Origin: Globodera rostochiensis
Taxonomy: Eukaryota; Nematoda; Chromadorea; Rhabditida; Heteroderidae
Assembly (NCBI GenBank): GCA_018350325.1
Contig: JAEVLN010000007.1
Location: forward strand, 3,949,804 to 4,013,803
Direction of reading: 5' to 3'
Length of the DNA stretch: 64,000 nt
Shown here: piece by piece, positions 12,516 to 23,349 of the stretch
How the letters are laid out: each line of letters begins with the position of its first letter
Position numbering within the stretch: position 1 is the first letter of the stretch
The notes under the pieces: generated by a model
What the model was told of the DNA's origin: nothing
Databases searched by the model: none
What the model saw: the letters and a program-made list of their open reading frames with translations, nothing else
Made by a program: the position numbers and the translations under genes

Positions 12516-14123
12516 TCAGGAAGAATGGGTTGTCAACAAACGGTCGAGCACCGACAAAGGAGCACTGATCGATTTGAGAGGACGTTGTGGCATGGAAGGG
12601 TCGGAGGTGTAACTGAAATGGGCGGCATCATCGTTTGTTGGGATACAAATGATCGATCAATTTGGCAGATCCCAATCGTGATCAGATTTTTCAGACTTTT
12701 GTTGAACATTTTGCCAAACTGACAAAATTGAATAGCAAACCACAAATTTTCCGGATCCAATCCGCCGATCACCTTGGCGCAATTTCACCAACTTTTCGTG
12801 TGCAACAGCAACAAAAAAACGAGAAATAAACATTTGCCTAATTTGTCAGATGAACAAGATTTGTTGGCAAAACTTAAATTGCCGAGGGGTTTTTGCCGGG
12901 GATTTTTGTAAAAATCATTTTTGCCGGATTTTTGAGTTTTTCCGATAGCATCCCCCCCCACTGCTTTAGGCTAAGCAAAGAATCCATCCATTTTCTGATC
13001 TTCATTTTTTAAGCCAGGTTTAAAACGATTTTTATTATTGGCATTTACCTGTCCAAACATCGCGCAAACCGTCGGCATTTTTCCGCCTTTTTGAGTGCCA
13101 TCAATTTCTTCGCTGCCATGCCGACTAATGTTCTCGTCGTCGTAATAATAATCTTCTGCTGAATCAGCTTCATCAACATCTGTTATATGAGAAAATAAAA
13201 AAGTTTTTTATATAAATTACAAAGAATTGTTAAATATTTTAAAATATTCTTTTTTATGTTTTTAAAATAATTTGGCAATATTTTGATGGCTACGCACGCA
13301 CGCGACCATTTTCCTCCTCGCCGTCGTCATCCTCTTCCAATTCTGGCACGTAACATTTGGCCTGTGCCGTGGCACGAAGACCACCCGGTACGGCATTGAT
13401 GATCAACTGGTCGCACTCAAATCTGTGCCATCGTCGTGCGGCGGTGGTGGTGGCCGAGTGAAAGTCCAACTGGGCCAGACAGTGCCGAAATGAATCGTTC
13501 AGACACTGCCGATAGTTCTGAACAGCGTATTTTTTCCAAAAAAATTGACAAAAAAACAACTTTTTTTGTTTGATTTTTGAGTTTTATTTTTTGGTGTATC
13601 GAAAACGCCCAATTTATATCGAAACTGACCTTAGAAACCTTCGGGCATTGCAAATATTTAAAATTGAAAGTAATTTGAGGTGGTATTCGAATCTCAAAAA
13701 AGCTTTGTCAAGCCAAAATTCTTTGTAGTTTCAACATTTCAAAATCGAGATTTCTCGATCATTCGAGCTCTAGATCAGACCGAGAGATTTTGAGCCCAAC
13801 TTTGAGTGTTGAGACCGATGTCGAGAGTCTCGAGCATCCCTACGGTTAGCGCAACAGTTTCTTTTTATGGAAAACATTTTGTACGGCACTTTAAGCAGCA
13901 GACAATATGGCACGGTGGCCGATGGGCCATCGGAGCCGATGTCCTCCAGCGAATGCCTATATCGTCTAGTGCATGCATCGACCAGGCACGGCATGGAGGC
14001 GGCGGCATTATGATGACCAAAAGGCGTGCCTGAAACATTTTTGAAAATTTCAAATTAAAAATAAAAGCCCACAGGAAATTTGTAAACAATTTTACCGGTC
14101 TTGGCATCGTATGACGGCTTCAT
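12516..14123 (-). CDS. Unrecognised acidic protein, six exons
   Basis: Exons 14096-14123, 13890-14029, 13307-13517, 13049-13179, 12720-12772 and 12516-12612 join with GT-AG introns; the summed length is 660 nt, an exact 219-codon frame plus stop. No family was recognised. Residues about 55-95 include CLNDSFRHCLAQLDF and RRWHRFECDQLIINAVPGG, followed by an acidic stretch (ELEEDDDGEEENG, then SAEDYYYDDEN) and a short C-terminal part with GGLDPENLWFAIQFC. Short initial coding exon (9 codons) and plain introns are typical of a housekeeping-type gene rather than a secreted one; no signal peptide or membrane segment is visible. Start ATG 14123. The last junction was chosen on phase, so the C-terminal 30 residues are the least certain. 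Confidence 0.5.
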
Positions 14124-17100
14124 GGAGACGACAATTGACGACACAAATACAAATTTAGCAAAATTCAAAATGCCGTGGCACCACCAGCACATTGTTTGTT
14201 TGTTGTGCTCTCACTCACTCATCCAATTTAAGTAAAATTGTTGCTGCTGTTCAAATACCGTATCCGCCTCTCCTTCCGTCCATCTGACAGTTACTGTGGC
14301 GTGGGTTTTTTTGTTGCTAAAGCGTTTAATTAGCTAAGGAAAATTAAATGTTTTTTTTAACAATTTAATTACCTATTTTAGAGACAAAAATGCTGAAAGA
14401 TTGATTTATATGGACTAAAATCGCTCTAATTTAAAAAATGTTTGCAATAAAATTTGCTTCAAACCTGAAGGTCTTGTAAAAAAACATATTTTTTTTTCAA
14501 AATCAAATCAAAAATCCCTTTGGTTTTATAATAAAAAGAATGTTTTTATTTTATTTTAAAATATTTTTACCTTAATTAAATTTTTATTTTTATAACTTTG
14601 GACTCTGATTTGCCCCTTTTATATTATTTGATGTTATCGTCGTTTTTTTCGTCTATCGAATCGTCTTTTTAATCATTTTTGACTGCTCCGAGCGCAATCA
14701 TTTACCTATTTGGTCAGCAAAAGAGTGGATTTAGTGAATGAATATGTGTGGCGACTGCAGCAAAGCAAATGTAATCAAATTAAAAATTGAGCAAAAATGG
14801 GCGAATTGAACGTAATTAAATAACAAAATAAATTTGCAGTAAAGAATTTGCCGATTTTTTGATCAGAATTTGAGGGTTGTTGATCGGATCAGCATCAAAA
14901 ATTGATCGGCTCTGTTTTCAATCGTGGAGATGTTTGTTTTTTGTATCCGATTTTGAGGGATAAACATGCGCATTGTGGCCGATGATTGGACTCGATCGGC
15001 GGATCGGGGTCGGGGGGGGGGGTCATTTAATAAATATTATATATAATAAGTTATAAATTATCTCTACACTACAGTTATGACTAGAGTCCGGACCAAAAAC
15101 CCAACATCAAAAAACTTTTGGTCTAATTTTTTGTATGTACAAAAAGGGTCCAAGTTTCCGGTCTCTAGTTTATGACACTGAAATGGAGTGCCAAAAAAGA
15201 TGGATTTGGTGCCATTCAAAGTGAAAAAAACTAAATGGGAGCGGCGGCGGGGGGGGGGGGGGGGGGGGGGGCGGGGAAACGGGGACGGCACTTATCCCCG
15301 TCGAACAAAGGCATTTTTACGCTTCACCAACGCAAATGCCAATTTTCGGGATGAAAAAATGGGTTGAGAGGGCACAAAGTAAATGGGGGTAAAAAAAAGG
15401 GAATGAATGCTCTAAAAACATCTCATCGCACTTTCACCCGCCGTAAAATTTTTTGGAGATTTTTTTTTTGTTGAAAGAATATGCAAATTTTTGTGAACGT
15501 CCATCCTCTCCGGTGCAATAAATATAAAAAAAAATTACAATCAAATGGTTCATAGGCTTCAGGGTAATAAATTTGTAAAGATCGAATTTTTGAAAAACCC
15601 GGGGACCCCGGGTATCCGGGTCCCGGACCGGGCCCGGATCAAAAAATTCGGGGATTCCGGAATCCGGGCAGTCCGGGTTTTCCAAAATCACCCGTTTTAA
15701 GGCTACCGGACCCGGGTAACGCCATAATTATATTATCTTATTTATTAAATTCAATTAAAAAATGTGCACTTTCCTTTTCATAATAAATTAACCGTCCGTC
15801 GTTCTCTTGGATTTTTTATAAAATAATTTAATGAGAAACAAAAGAGAATATTTTTTTTTGTTAATTTAAGTGAATGGATGGTAAAGGCCAAAGAGTGATG
15901 AATTGGCCCAATGAATGGTGGGGAGGGAGGGTCAAATTCAGACGGAATTAATCATTCATTCGGCGCCATTGTTTGTTTAGGCCAGGTTAATGATTTGTTG
16001 ATTAATGATCAGGAAAATTGATCAGCAGATAACAGCAAATGGTCGATTAATGGACAGAGGAGAGATCAGCCCCTGATCAGAGGCTGATCGAATGTAAAAA
16101 TTCAAAATATTTAGGGTCGGTTTATTCTCAAACCAGAGGAGATCAGCCCCTGATCAGTGTCTGATCAAATGTAAAAATTCAAATATTTATCGGTTTATTC
16201 TCAAAGCAGAGGAGATCAGTCCCTAATCAGAGGCTGATCGATTGTAAAAATTCAAAATATTTATATTTAGGGTCGGTTTATTCTCAAAGCATAGGAGATC
16301 AGCCCCTGATCAGAGGCTGATCGAATACAAAATTCAAAATATTTAGGGTCGGTTTATTCTCAAAGCAGAGGAGATCAGCCCTGATCAGTGTCTGATCAAA
16401 TGTAAAATTTTTAACAAAAATGGTAAAGAAAAATTCGCAATTCATATTTAGGATCAGTTTTTCGAAAATATTAACGAACATTTATTTCTAAAAATCCAAT
16501 GATTTTGATTGATTATTTAAGGAGGATTTTACAATTTGGATCATTTTTCTATAATTTAAAATAAAATGATGACAAAGCGTCTTTGAATGGGGGGTTAAAT
16601 CACATCCAACCAACTCTCTCCATTCGGTCGTCAATTTTATCAAATTTTTGGGGGTCCATTTCGGCGGTTTAAATAGAAAAATCAACACAAAATTTTGCTA
16701 TCTTCGGTTTTAGGTTAATTGTTTAAATTTAAATTTAAAAATATTTTTTTTAAATTTCAAAGAGATCAAAATGATTTTAGAGCAAATGAACCCAAAAAGT
16801 GAACAATAAAACGTAAAAAAATGAAATAAAACAGCGGGGAAAATCCAATTTTTTTAAATTGTTTTCATACATATTTGTTAGTTAATAATTTTTAATCTTT
16901 TAAGGGTTATATGTCAGTTTAAGCATTTGTGGAAGAATTGTTGTGCCGGAAGGTAAAAATATTTAAATTTTAATTACATTTAATAATTTTCGTTTTGCTA
17001 CACAATGCCATAATGTGCGCCGATAAAACAATTTGACGAATTTTATTTCTTTTGGCGATTGAATAGCCCAAAACAGTCGGAGGAATGCAAAAAAATAAAA

Positions 17101-17681
17101 CATTTATTCAATTTTATTGTGCCTATTTTTTAGTCATTTATTTTATTGTGGTGACTTCAATTATGACGCTAAAAATGACTAAAATAGCTTTATAGTGACT
17201 ATTTTTTTAGGTTTTGCGAAAATTCCTTAAGAAAAATGAAAGAAAACCAAAAAATGTACTCCTAAAAGAACGACTTTTTCAAAAATGCACTCATAAAATT
17301 GTCAATTTTTTTTTTGTTGTCAATAAATGCAATATAAAAAATATCATTTTCACTGAATGAGTTGAATTAGTTTTATTTTTAAATTGTGTATATTATTGTT
17401 AATAAGGAAATTTGATAACATTTATTTTTATGAATAAATGAATAGGTAATGCCAAAAGTGATTTTAATTAATAATATGCAATATATGCACGCACATGTGA
17501 CGTCAATCAATGCACGCAATTCACAGCAAAAAAGCATTGAATTACCAAGTCAATTATTGCTGGTTTTTTTTCGATTTTTAAGACCCCCTCCCATTAAATC
17601 CTTCAAATTTGTCCATATTCCATTTATTTTAATTTAAAAAAATAATAATTTTGACTTCCCCATTACCAGCAAAAAGTGGTG
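14124..17681. other. Gene-free, AT-rich stretch with repeats
   Basis: No exon supported. Contains a run of about 20 G near 15250-15270, a CCCGGGTCCGG word repeat near 15595-15715, an array of about five units at 16.0-16.4 kb and long AT-rich DNA. The last 300 bp should hold the promoter of the secreted gene starting at 17682; one ATGCCA occurs at 17449. Confidence 0.5.
16025..16415. repeat. Tandem array, about 5 units of 72-85 bp
   Basis: Each unit carries GGAGATCAGCCCCTGATCAG, then CTGATCGAATGTAAAAATTC and GGTCGGTTTATTCTCAAAGC. Each unit has an internal palindrome (CTGATCAG). Units differ by small deletions. Confidence 0.75.
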
Positions 17682-19547
17682 ATGCGCATAAGCTTCAACA
17701 CCAATGCCCTGCTGCTGCTTGTCATCATTTTGGCATTGTGCGGCGGGCGATGTTTTGGCACAAAAGGGAGGAAAAAGCCGCCATCTGCTGCTGGAAGGCA
17801 GCAGCCAACGCACGATGAACACGGCTCTCCATACCTCAACTTTGAACAACCGCAGCAAAAGTCAATGCCAGAGCCGCTAACAATATATGCTAATGTGGAA
17901 GCAAAAAAGTTTAAACAATTTGTTCAGAATATGACAGGTAAAATGCACTTAAAATGATAATTAGGCCACACATTTTTAATTCCTTAAGGCAACAGGCAAT
18001 AAATACCTAGCTTCGGTGGCCCAATAAAAAAATGCCGAATTAGAGCAATTTGTAGAGGCCATTTTCGCGTTTTATTCAATATTTTTTTGGAAAAATTGGC
18101 TAAAAAAATAAAAACTCTAAAACTTTGAATGAGCAAATTAGGTCCACAGTTTTTGCGTTTTTAACCAGACGATGTTGACAATAAATGTCAAATTGTATGA
18201 TTTTCGAATCATTTTCAGCGCGAACCCGACTTTTTCTCCCCAGACAAATGTCACGTTACCCCGATCGTTAACCCCTGATCAGGATCGGGGAGTTGACCCC
18301 CCCCCCCCCCGCCGAATTCCAACCCCCCAAATATCGCGGGGGGGGGGGGGGGGGGGGGGGCTTACCCCTATTTTTAAGAATGCTTTCGGAGGGGTTAACA
18401 AATTCAGGTCAACCAAAAGCAACACCAGAATTGCCCGGAACGTCAGACTCATTTCAACAGCCGGAATCAGCTGAATCATGGATCAAGGACCTCATGAGCA
18501 CAGGGGCACATTTAAAACCGAATTCTGGACCTTCAACGGCACCAATAATGCCGGCACAAAACTCAGCAAGGTTGTACAACTCGACTGGAAGAACATCAAT
18601 GCCAGGACAGTCCTCGGCGGCATTGGCATTGCCCGGCGGCGGCGGCGGTGGCACATCGACGACATTGCAACCAGGCCAATCAACTTGGATCAGAAAAGGT
18701 CCACAGTTTTTGAGTTTTTAACCAAGAATCGTCTAAATGGTAACAATTCTCGAGACCAAAGTTTTTAATTTAGGTTTTAATTTTAAATCAATTTCTACCG
18801 AGGGCTTAACCCTATTTTTAAGAATGCTTTCGGAGGGGTTAACAAATTCAGGTAAAGCAAAAGCAACATCGTCAGCCTCATTTAAGCAGCCGAAATCAGG
18901 TCGATCGTCGGGCACAAACTTCTTGGCAGGTAATAATGTTTTATACAATTAATATTTAAATGCTTTTTAATTTAATTAAATTTTATGCTTTGGATTATGC
19001 GAAGTCCCCTGTCCAAATTCCAACGGTTATAATCACATTTACGAAACATTTTCCTTACTTTTTCGGTTCTCAAAATGGTATCTGGGTTTTCAAAAATTCC
19101 TCAAATGCTGGTGAGAACAATTCTTCGAGTTTAACGAGCTGATTTAACCACAACTATTCGATAGGTTTACAACTATTCCCGACGGCACATAAACAGTCCT
19201 CGGCGGCATTGGCACTGCCCGGCGACGCCGACGGCACATCGACGGCATTGCAACCGGACCAATCAACGTCAAATGCAAAGTCCTCGGCGGCATTGGCACT
19301 GCCCGGCGACGCCGACGGCACATCGACGGCTTTGCAACCGGACCAATCAACGTCAAATGCAAAGTCCTCGGCGGCATTGGCACTGCCCGGCGACGCCGAC
19401 GGCACATCGGCGGCTTTGCAACCGGACCAATCAACGTCAAATGCAAAGTCCTCGGCGGCATTGGCACTGCCCGGCGACGCCGACGGCACATCGACGGCAT
19501 TGCAACCGGACCAATCAACGTCAAATGCAAGCGATGCAAATGATTGA
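17682..19547 (+). CDS. Secreted Ser/Ala/Pro-rich tandem-repeat protein (effector candidate)
   Basis: Four exons, 17682-17937, 18408-18698, 18852-18929 and 19165-19547. All junctions are phase 1 and the total is 1008 nt (335 residues). N-terminus MRISFNTNALLLLVIILALC followed by GGRCFG is a clear signal peptide with cleavage expected near residue 25. The mature part is hydrophilic; exon 2 holds a unit ending in GQSSAALALPGGGGGG, and exon 4 holds four 28-residue repeats (core SSAALALPGDADGTSTALQP). Exons 2 and 3 begin alike (GQPKATPELPG and GKAKATSSASF) and follow the same 40-bp intron tail, so exon 3 arose by local duplication. No family recognised; the layout resembles repeat-bearing secreted effectors of cyst nematodes, which is inference. 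The exon 2 donor (GTCCAC) is weak. Confidence 0.65.
19197..19533 (+). repeat. 84-bp coding repeat, four units
   Basis: TCCTCGGCGGCATTGGCACT recurs at 19197, 19281, 19365 and 19449, exactly 84 bp apart, with only a few substitutions. The unit is a multiple of three, so copy-number change keeps the frame of the secreted protein. A diverged single unit lies near 18607-18680. Confidence 0.95.
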
Positions 19548-21050
19548 TTCAACGATCAAATGGTGGACTTAGAAAAAATGTTGGCATTTTAGGAATTGGA
19601 GAGGTCCGGCGGCACCGATAGGCGCCGTCGGGAATTTTTTTTGATTTAGTGATGGATTTGTTAAGAAAAAATGCTTTTTGTTGGCATTTTTCCCAAAAAA
19701 ACCACATTCATTGCCCTTTTGTATTGATTTAAATCAAAATGAATATTTTCTTGGTGAAAAAAGGTCATCGAAAAGCGTCATAAACAATGGAAATGTACAT
19801 ATTTGGTGAATATAAAAAATGTAAAATTTTAAACAATGGTCGCCTATATTTTTATGATTGATTTAATATGCATATGGAGTAACGATTAGAGACCGGCCGA
19901 GATCTCGACCGAGATTTTCCGAGAGTCTAGGTCTCGAATCTCGGAAATTTGTGCGAAAACTCCGAAACCTAGACTCTCGGAATTTCGAGATTTTTGATCT
20001 CGAAAATCTAGGTCTCGGCCCATCTCCAAATCTCGATCTCGGTCTCGGATTTTTCAAAATACCGGTCTCTAGTAACGATATAAAAACGGAATGAAGCAAA
20101 GCTATAGGAGGCTTAACTGATTTCTTTTATTGGTTCACACATTTACCTATTTATCGTCGTCACATTTGATCAAGAAATTTGAAGTTTTTAAAACTTTGTC
20201 TTAAAATTTTGCTAAAATCAACTGTTTTATCATTAAAATTTCCCGTTTTCCCGTTAAGAAGTCAATAAATAATATAATAAAACATTGAATAAAATTGGTA
20301 AATAACTCTATAGAGGGACCCTTTTGGTCAAAAAAAATTTTTTTGTCATAAAATTGTAAGAAAATATGTTATTTGAATAAAAATGGAGAATTTAAAGCGA
20401 TTTTTTGAAGCGTTGAAATTTTCGAAAATTAAGGAAAAACCGACTTTTTAAGTAACACCAAAAAGCCGTATTCCGCCCCTAAGAATCCTGACTTTATATG
20501 TGGATTTTTAAAATTTGAGATCACATGATTTTAATCCAATATTTCATATTTGTAGAAATTTTAGTCATTAAAAAGTTGATTTATTTTTTTATTTTTTGCT
20601 TTTTGATTATTTGGAAGAGCTGGATTCGGACGAATCGCGTTCGGTGTGATCCCGACAGTGATTGATTTCGACAATGAATTCCAAATAAATGTTTCAAACT
20701 TGTTTATATTCGCATTTTCAACTTCTAAATACTTTTTAGACCCGTACTTTATCCGTTTGCTAAAAAAAATGCATTTTAGGCTTGTCTCAAAAGTTACAGA
20801 CTTTTCAAACTGTTCGATTTATTACTTTTTCAGAAATTTTATATCATTACGTGATTTGATGCCGTAAATTTTGGTAAGGGCGCTATTAACAATGGATTTG
20901 GTAAAGCTAATGGGTAAAACAATGGGCCGATATTTATGAGATTGAATAAAAATTGATTTTAATAATAATTTCAATTTGCATTTTTTTTACACGATTAGCC
21001 TCACCCGCCCGCCGCTGTTTGGGGTAACGAGAAGCATAGCCATTCATTTC
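19548..21050. other. Gene-free stretch upstream of secreted gene A
   Basis: Apart from the hairpin at 19885-20078 there is only AT-rich DNA, including a phrase found again near 29780 (AGGGGGGACCCTTTTGGTCA, here AGAGGGACCCTTTTGGTCA). No exon supported. Confidence 0.4.
19885..20078. repeat. Word-iterated hairpin (CGAGATCTCGG word)
   Basis: Begins TTAGAGACCGGCCGAGAT and ends ATACCGGTCTCTAGTAAC, an inverted terminus of about 12 bp. The interior alternates CTCGGAAT, TCTAGGTCTCG and their complements. Confidence 0.65.
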
Positions 21051-21070
21051 ATGCCATTCATTTGATGCCA
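21051..21070 (+). promoter_or_regulatory. Two ATGCCA (DOG-box) motifs upstream of gene A
   Basis: ATGCCA at 21051-21056 and 21065-21070, in the shared context CCATTCATTTCATGCCATTC that recurs before the three downstream paralogues. ATGCCA is the dorsal-gland promoter hexamer described for Globodera effectors. No TATA box is obvious here, unlike the paralogues. The distance to the ATG is about 400 bp. Confidence 0.5.
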
Positions 21071-21471
21071 TTCTAAAATCGAAAATCCCCCCAATTCAAT
21101 CCTTCAAATTTGTCTATTTTCCATTCAAGTCGATACCCCCCACTCCCCCCCCCCATTCAACGAAGCGGCATAGTCGAAGTGGTTTGATAAGTTTCAAAAA
21201 AGTTTTAATGTAAAATTGGCAAAATTTGGGCTTTTTTGTGGTTTTCTGATTTTAGTTTTACAAATAGCGAGCTTTCCAATGGTATAAGGCTTAACTGATT
21301 TAGTGCAGTGTGAATAAAATTATAATGTCTCGAATCGGCCCCATCTACGGCAAAAGCAATGCCTGATTCTGTTCGATTATTGGAATTAGAATATTATATT
21401 TTAGAAAATAATTTTGACAAGCCTTCCAATTCAGCAGATTATTTTACGGCAAAGTCAACGACAAAAAAGCT

Positions 21472-22407
21472 ATGCACCCAAAAGCCGCCATTGTTATGCT
21501 GCTGCTCGTTTTGGCATTGTGCCGTTGCGGTGTCGGCGGTCCTGGAAGAAACTCCCGCAAAGACAAACCGGGATCAAGATCAATGGGCTTTACATTGCCT
21601 CCAGAGGTTGTAAAATCTCTAGGATACCTATATGTAGAATGAATCAAAAATCGGGACCGGGATTACGGTTTTTCAAAAAATCGGGATCGGGATTCCAAAA
21701 ACTGAGATAATCCCGACCAATCCTGGCTGGGATCCCGGTGCCGGCTAACTCTTATTAAGTGAGGGTGGGATAATTAGAGAGAGGGTGGGATTATTAGTGA
21801 GGGTGGGATAATTAGAGAGGAGGCGGGATTATTACAGAGGGTGGGATTAAAAGAGCGATTACGGTAGTGATCAAAAAATCTGCAACCTCTAAAATATTCA
21901 ACAATTGCAGCAGCAGACAACAATGCCGTTCATACCGCCGCCTTTGGACGACGCCGGCGCATTGGCACATGCGCGAAACGCCAACAACCAACTCACTTTC
22001 ATTCCCGAAGACTTTGCAAACCACCAGACTTATGCTTTAAACAGCAGCGACTTCCCTTTCATTCCCGAGGACTTTGGACCGTCGAGGCCAATTGCACGCG
22101 TTCTGCCGCCGAATGTTTCTCCTCAGAATGCCAACATTGGGAGAAATAATGCCAGAAGTGCATTCCAACGCTATAACGGTGGTTTCAACAGAGGAAGTCA
22201 ATGAAATAAAACGAAAAATCCATTAAAAAGGCGGAAACTTTCGAATTTGAACTTTTAGTGCCTATTTTAAAATCATATTAAATGCTTTTAGGCGGCACCT
22301 CCTCTTCGTCCACATTCGGCGCTTCCAATTCGAACACATCCGTGAAGGCGTCGAGATCAAATGAATTGAAAACGCAAAAGTTCTTACCAGGAGACTATGC
22401 TCTCTAA
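21472..22407 (+). CDS. Secreted effector-like protein A (shared signal-peptide exon, FIPEDF repeats)
   Basis: Exon 1 (21472-21606, 45 codons) encodes MHPKAAIVMLLLVLALC, then a short basic tail; it is nearly the same as exon 1 of the genes at 27325, 31303 and 34568. Exon 2 (from 21911) encodes an unrelated mature region with two copies of FIPEDF about 20 residues apart. It either ends at a stop at 22204 (142 residues) or is spliced at 22178 to a third exon 22292-22407 in matching phase. That third exon encodes a Ser/Asn-rich stretch ending FLPGDYAL, a motif like FIPEDF, which favours the three-exon model. The 304-bp intron holds a GAGGGTGGGATAATTAGAGA array. Short, secreted, cysteine-poor after cleavage; no known domain. 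Function unknown; a role as a pharyngeal-gland effector is inferred from the promoter motif and family. Confidence 0.7.
21755..21860. repeat. GAGGGTGGGATAATTAGAGA tandem repeat in intron of gene A
   Basis: About five degenerate copies of a 20-bp unit containing GAGGGTGGGATTA, preceded by a short TCGGGATCGGGA word repeat. Confidence 0.7.
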
Positions 22408-23349
22408 GGGGATGTGCCGTAAGCCCCAAACAGTTGCATAGGCACGGCAGACCAAACAGCACGGCACGGCACGGCATTGAGGAAAATGGACCGGCTTTTT
22501 ATTTTGAATCTAACGCTTTTTTGGGGTTCGTTATGATTGGGAAATTTTATAATTTAAATCTGTTAAATTTTAACAAATTTTCTTCATTTTGTGTAACTTT
22601 CTTGTCTCACTAATGCTTCTTTTTTCTCTTGACATTGGCATAAATTCTGGCAAAAAATATTGTGAAATCGCTTGTTTTCTGTGCTGTGGCATTTTGGACT
22701 TGGGCCTGCGGGCACAGCAGGGGTGGGTTAAAGCAAAATATTTCGAAATATTTTTCTTTTCGATTTTCGAAATCGAAACGAAAGAAAAACTCGAAATCGA
22801 AAAACTGTTCAAAAGTGGAAAATAAAATATATCTTTTTAAAATTTATCCTTAAGTAATTCGACAGAATTAATATTAAAAAATAATTTTTTTGTTTAAAAA
22901 TTGTTTTACTAGTATAAGGGCGAATATTTTAAAGTACCAAATAAGTGATACAGCTGCTGTTAAAAAAACTTTCAAATTTAAACGGTTTTATGGTGAAAAA
23001 TTGACCCAAAAATTTTGTTTCGGGTGTTGTTAATTGGAAAAAATAATTTTTTGGTTTCGTTTCGTCAGAAAAAATATTGAGTTTCGCCCAGCTTGGTCGG
23101 GACCGGGCTGCAAAAAGTCCAGGCGGAAGGAACTAATGAAAAGCATTAAAATCAAGGGCAATTTGTTAACATTTTATGAAATTGCAAAAATTATATCAAA
23201 ATTTTAAATTTTAATTAATTGGCAATAATTTTTCGGTAAAATATCATTCAAAGACATTATTATTCCCCGTTGGACAATTAACTGATCAATCAGTTAGCTT
23301 TTTCATTCTCAAAACATGAACATATATTACTACGTACTGATTTTGCGGC
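22408..23349. other. Intergenic stretch without recognised gene
   Basis: Holds an AATCGAAACGAAAG word repeat near 22735-22830 and otherwise AT-rich DNA. A phrase near 22632 (GACATTGGCATAAATTCTGG) also occurs near 10437 and, diverged, at 35.9 and 36.3 kb, so a dispersed repeat is likely. Confidence 0.4.

Noticed and set aside
19144..19552. Two long antisense ORFs opposite the 84-bp repeats
   Set aside because: The GC-rich repeat keeps several frames open; the plus-strand frame joins to upstream exons in phase and has a signal peptide.
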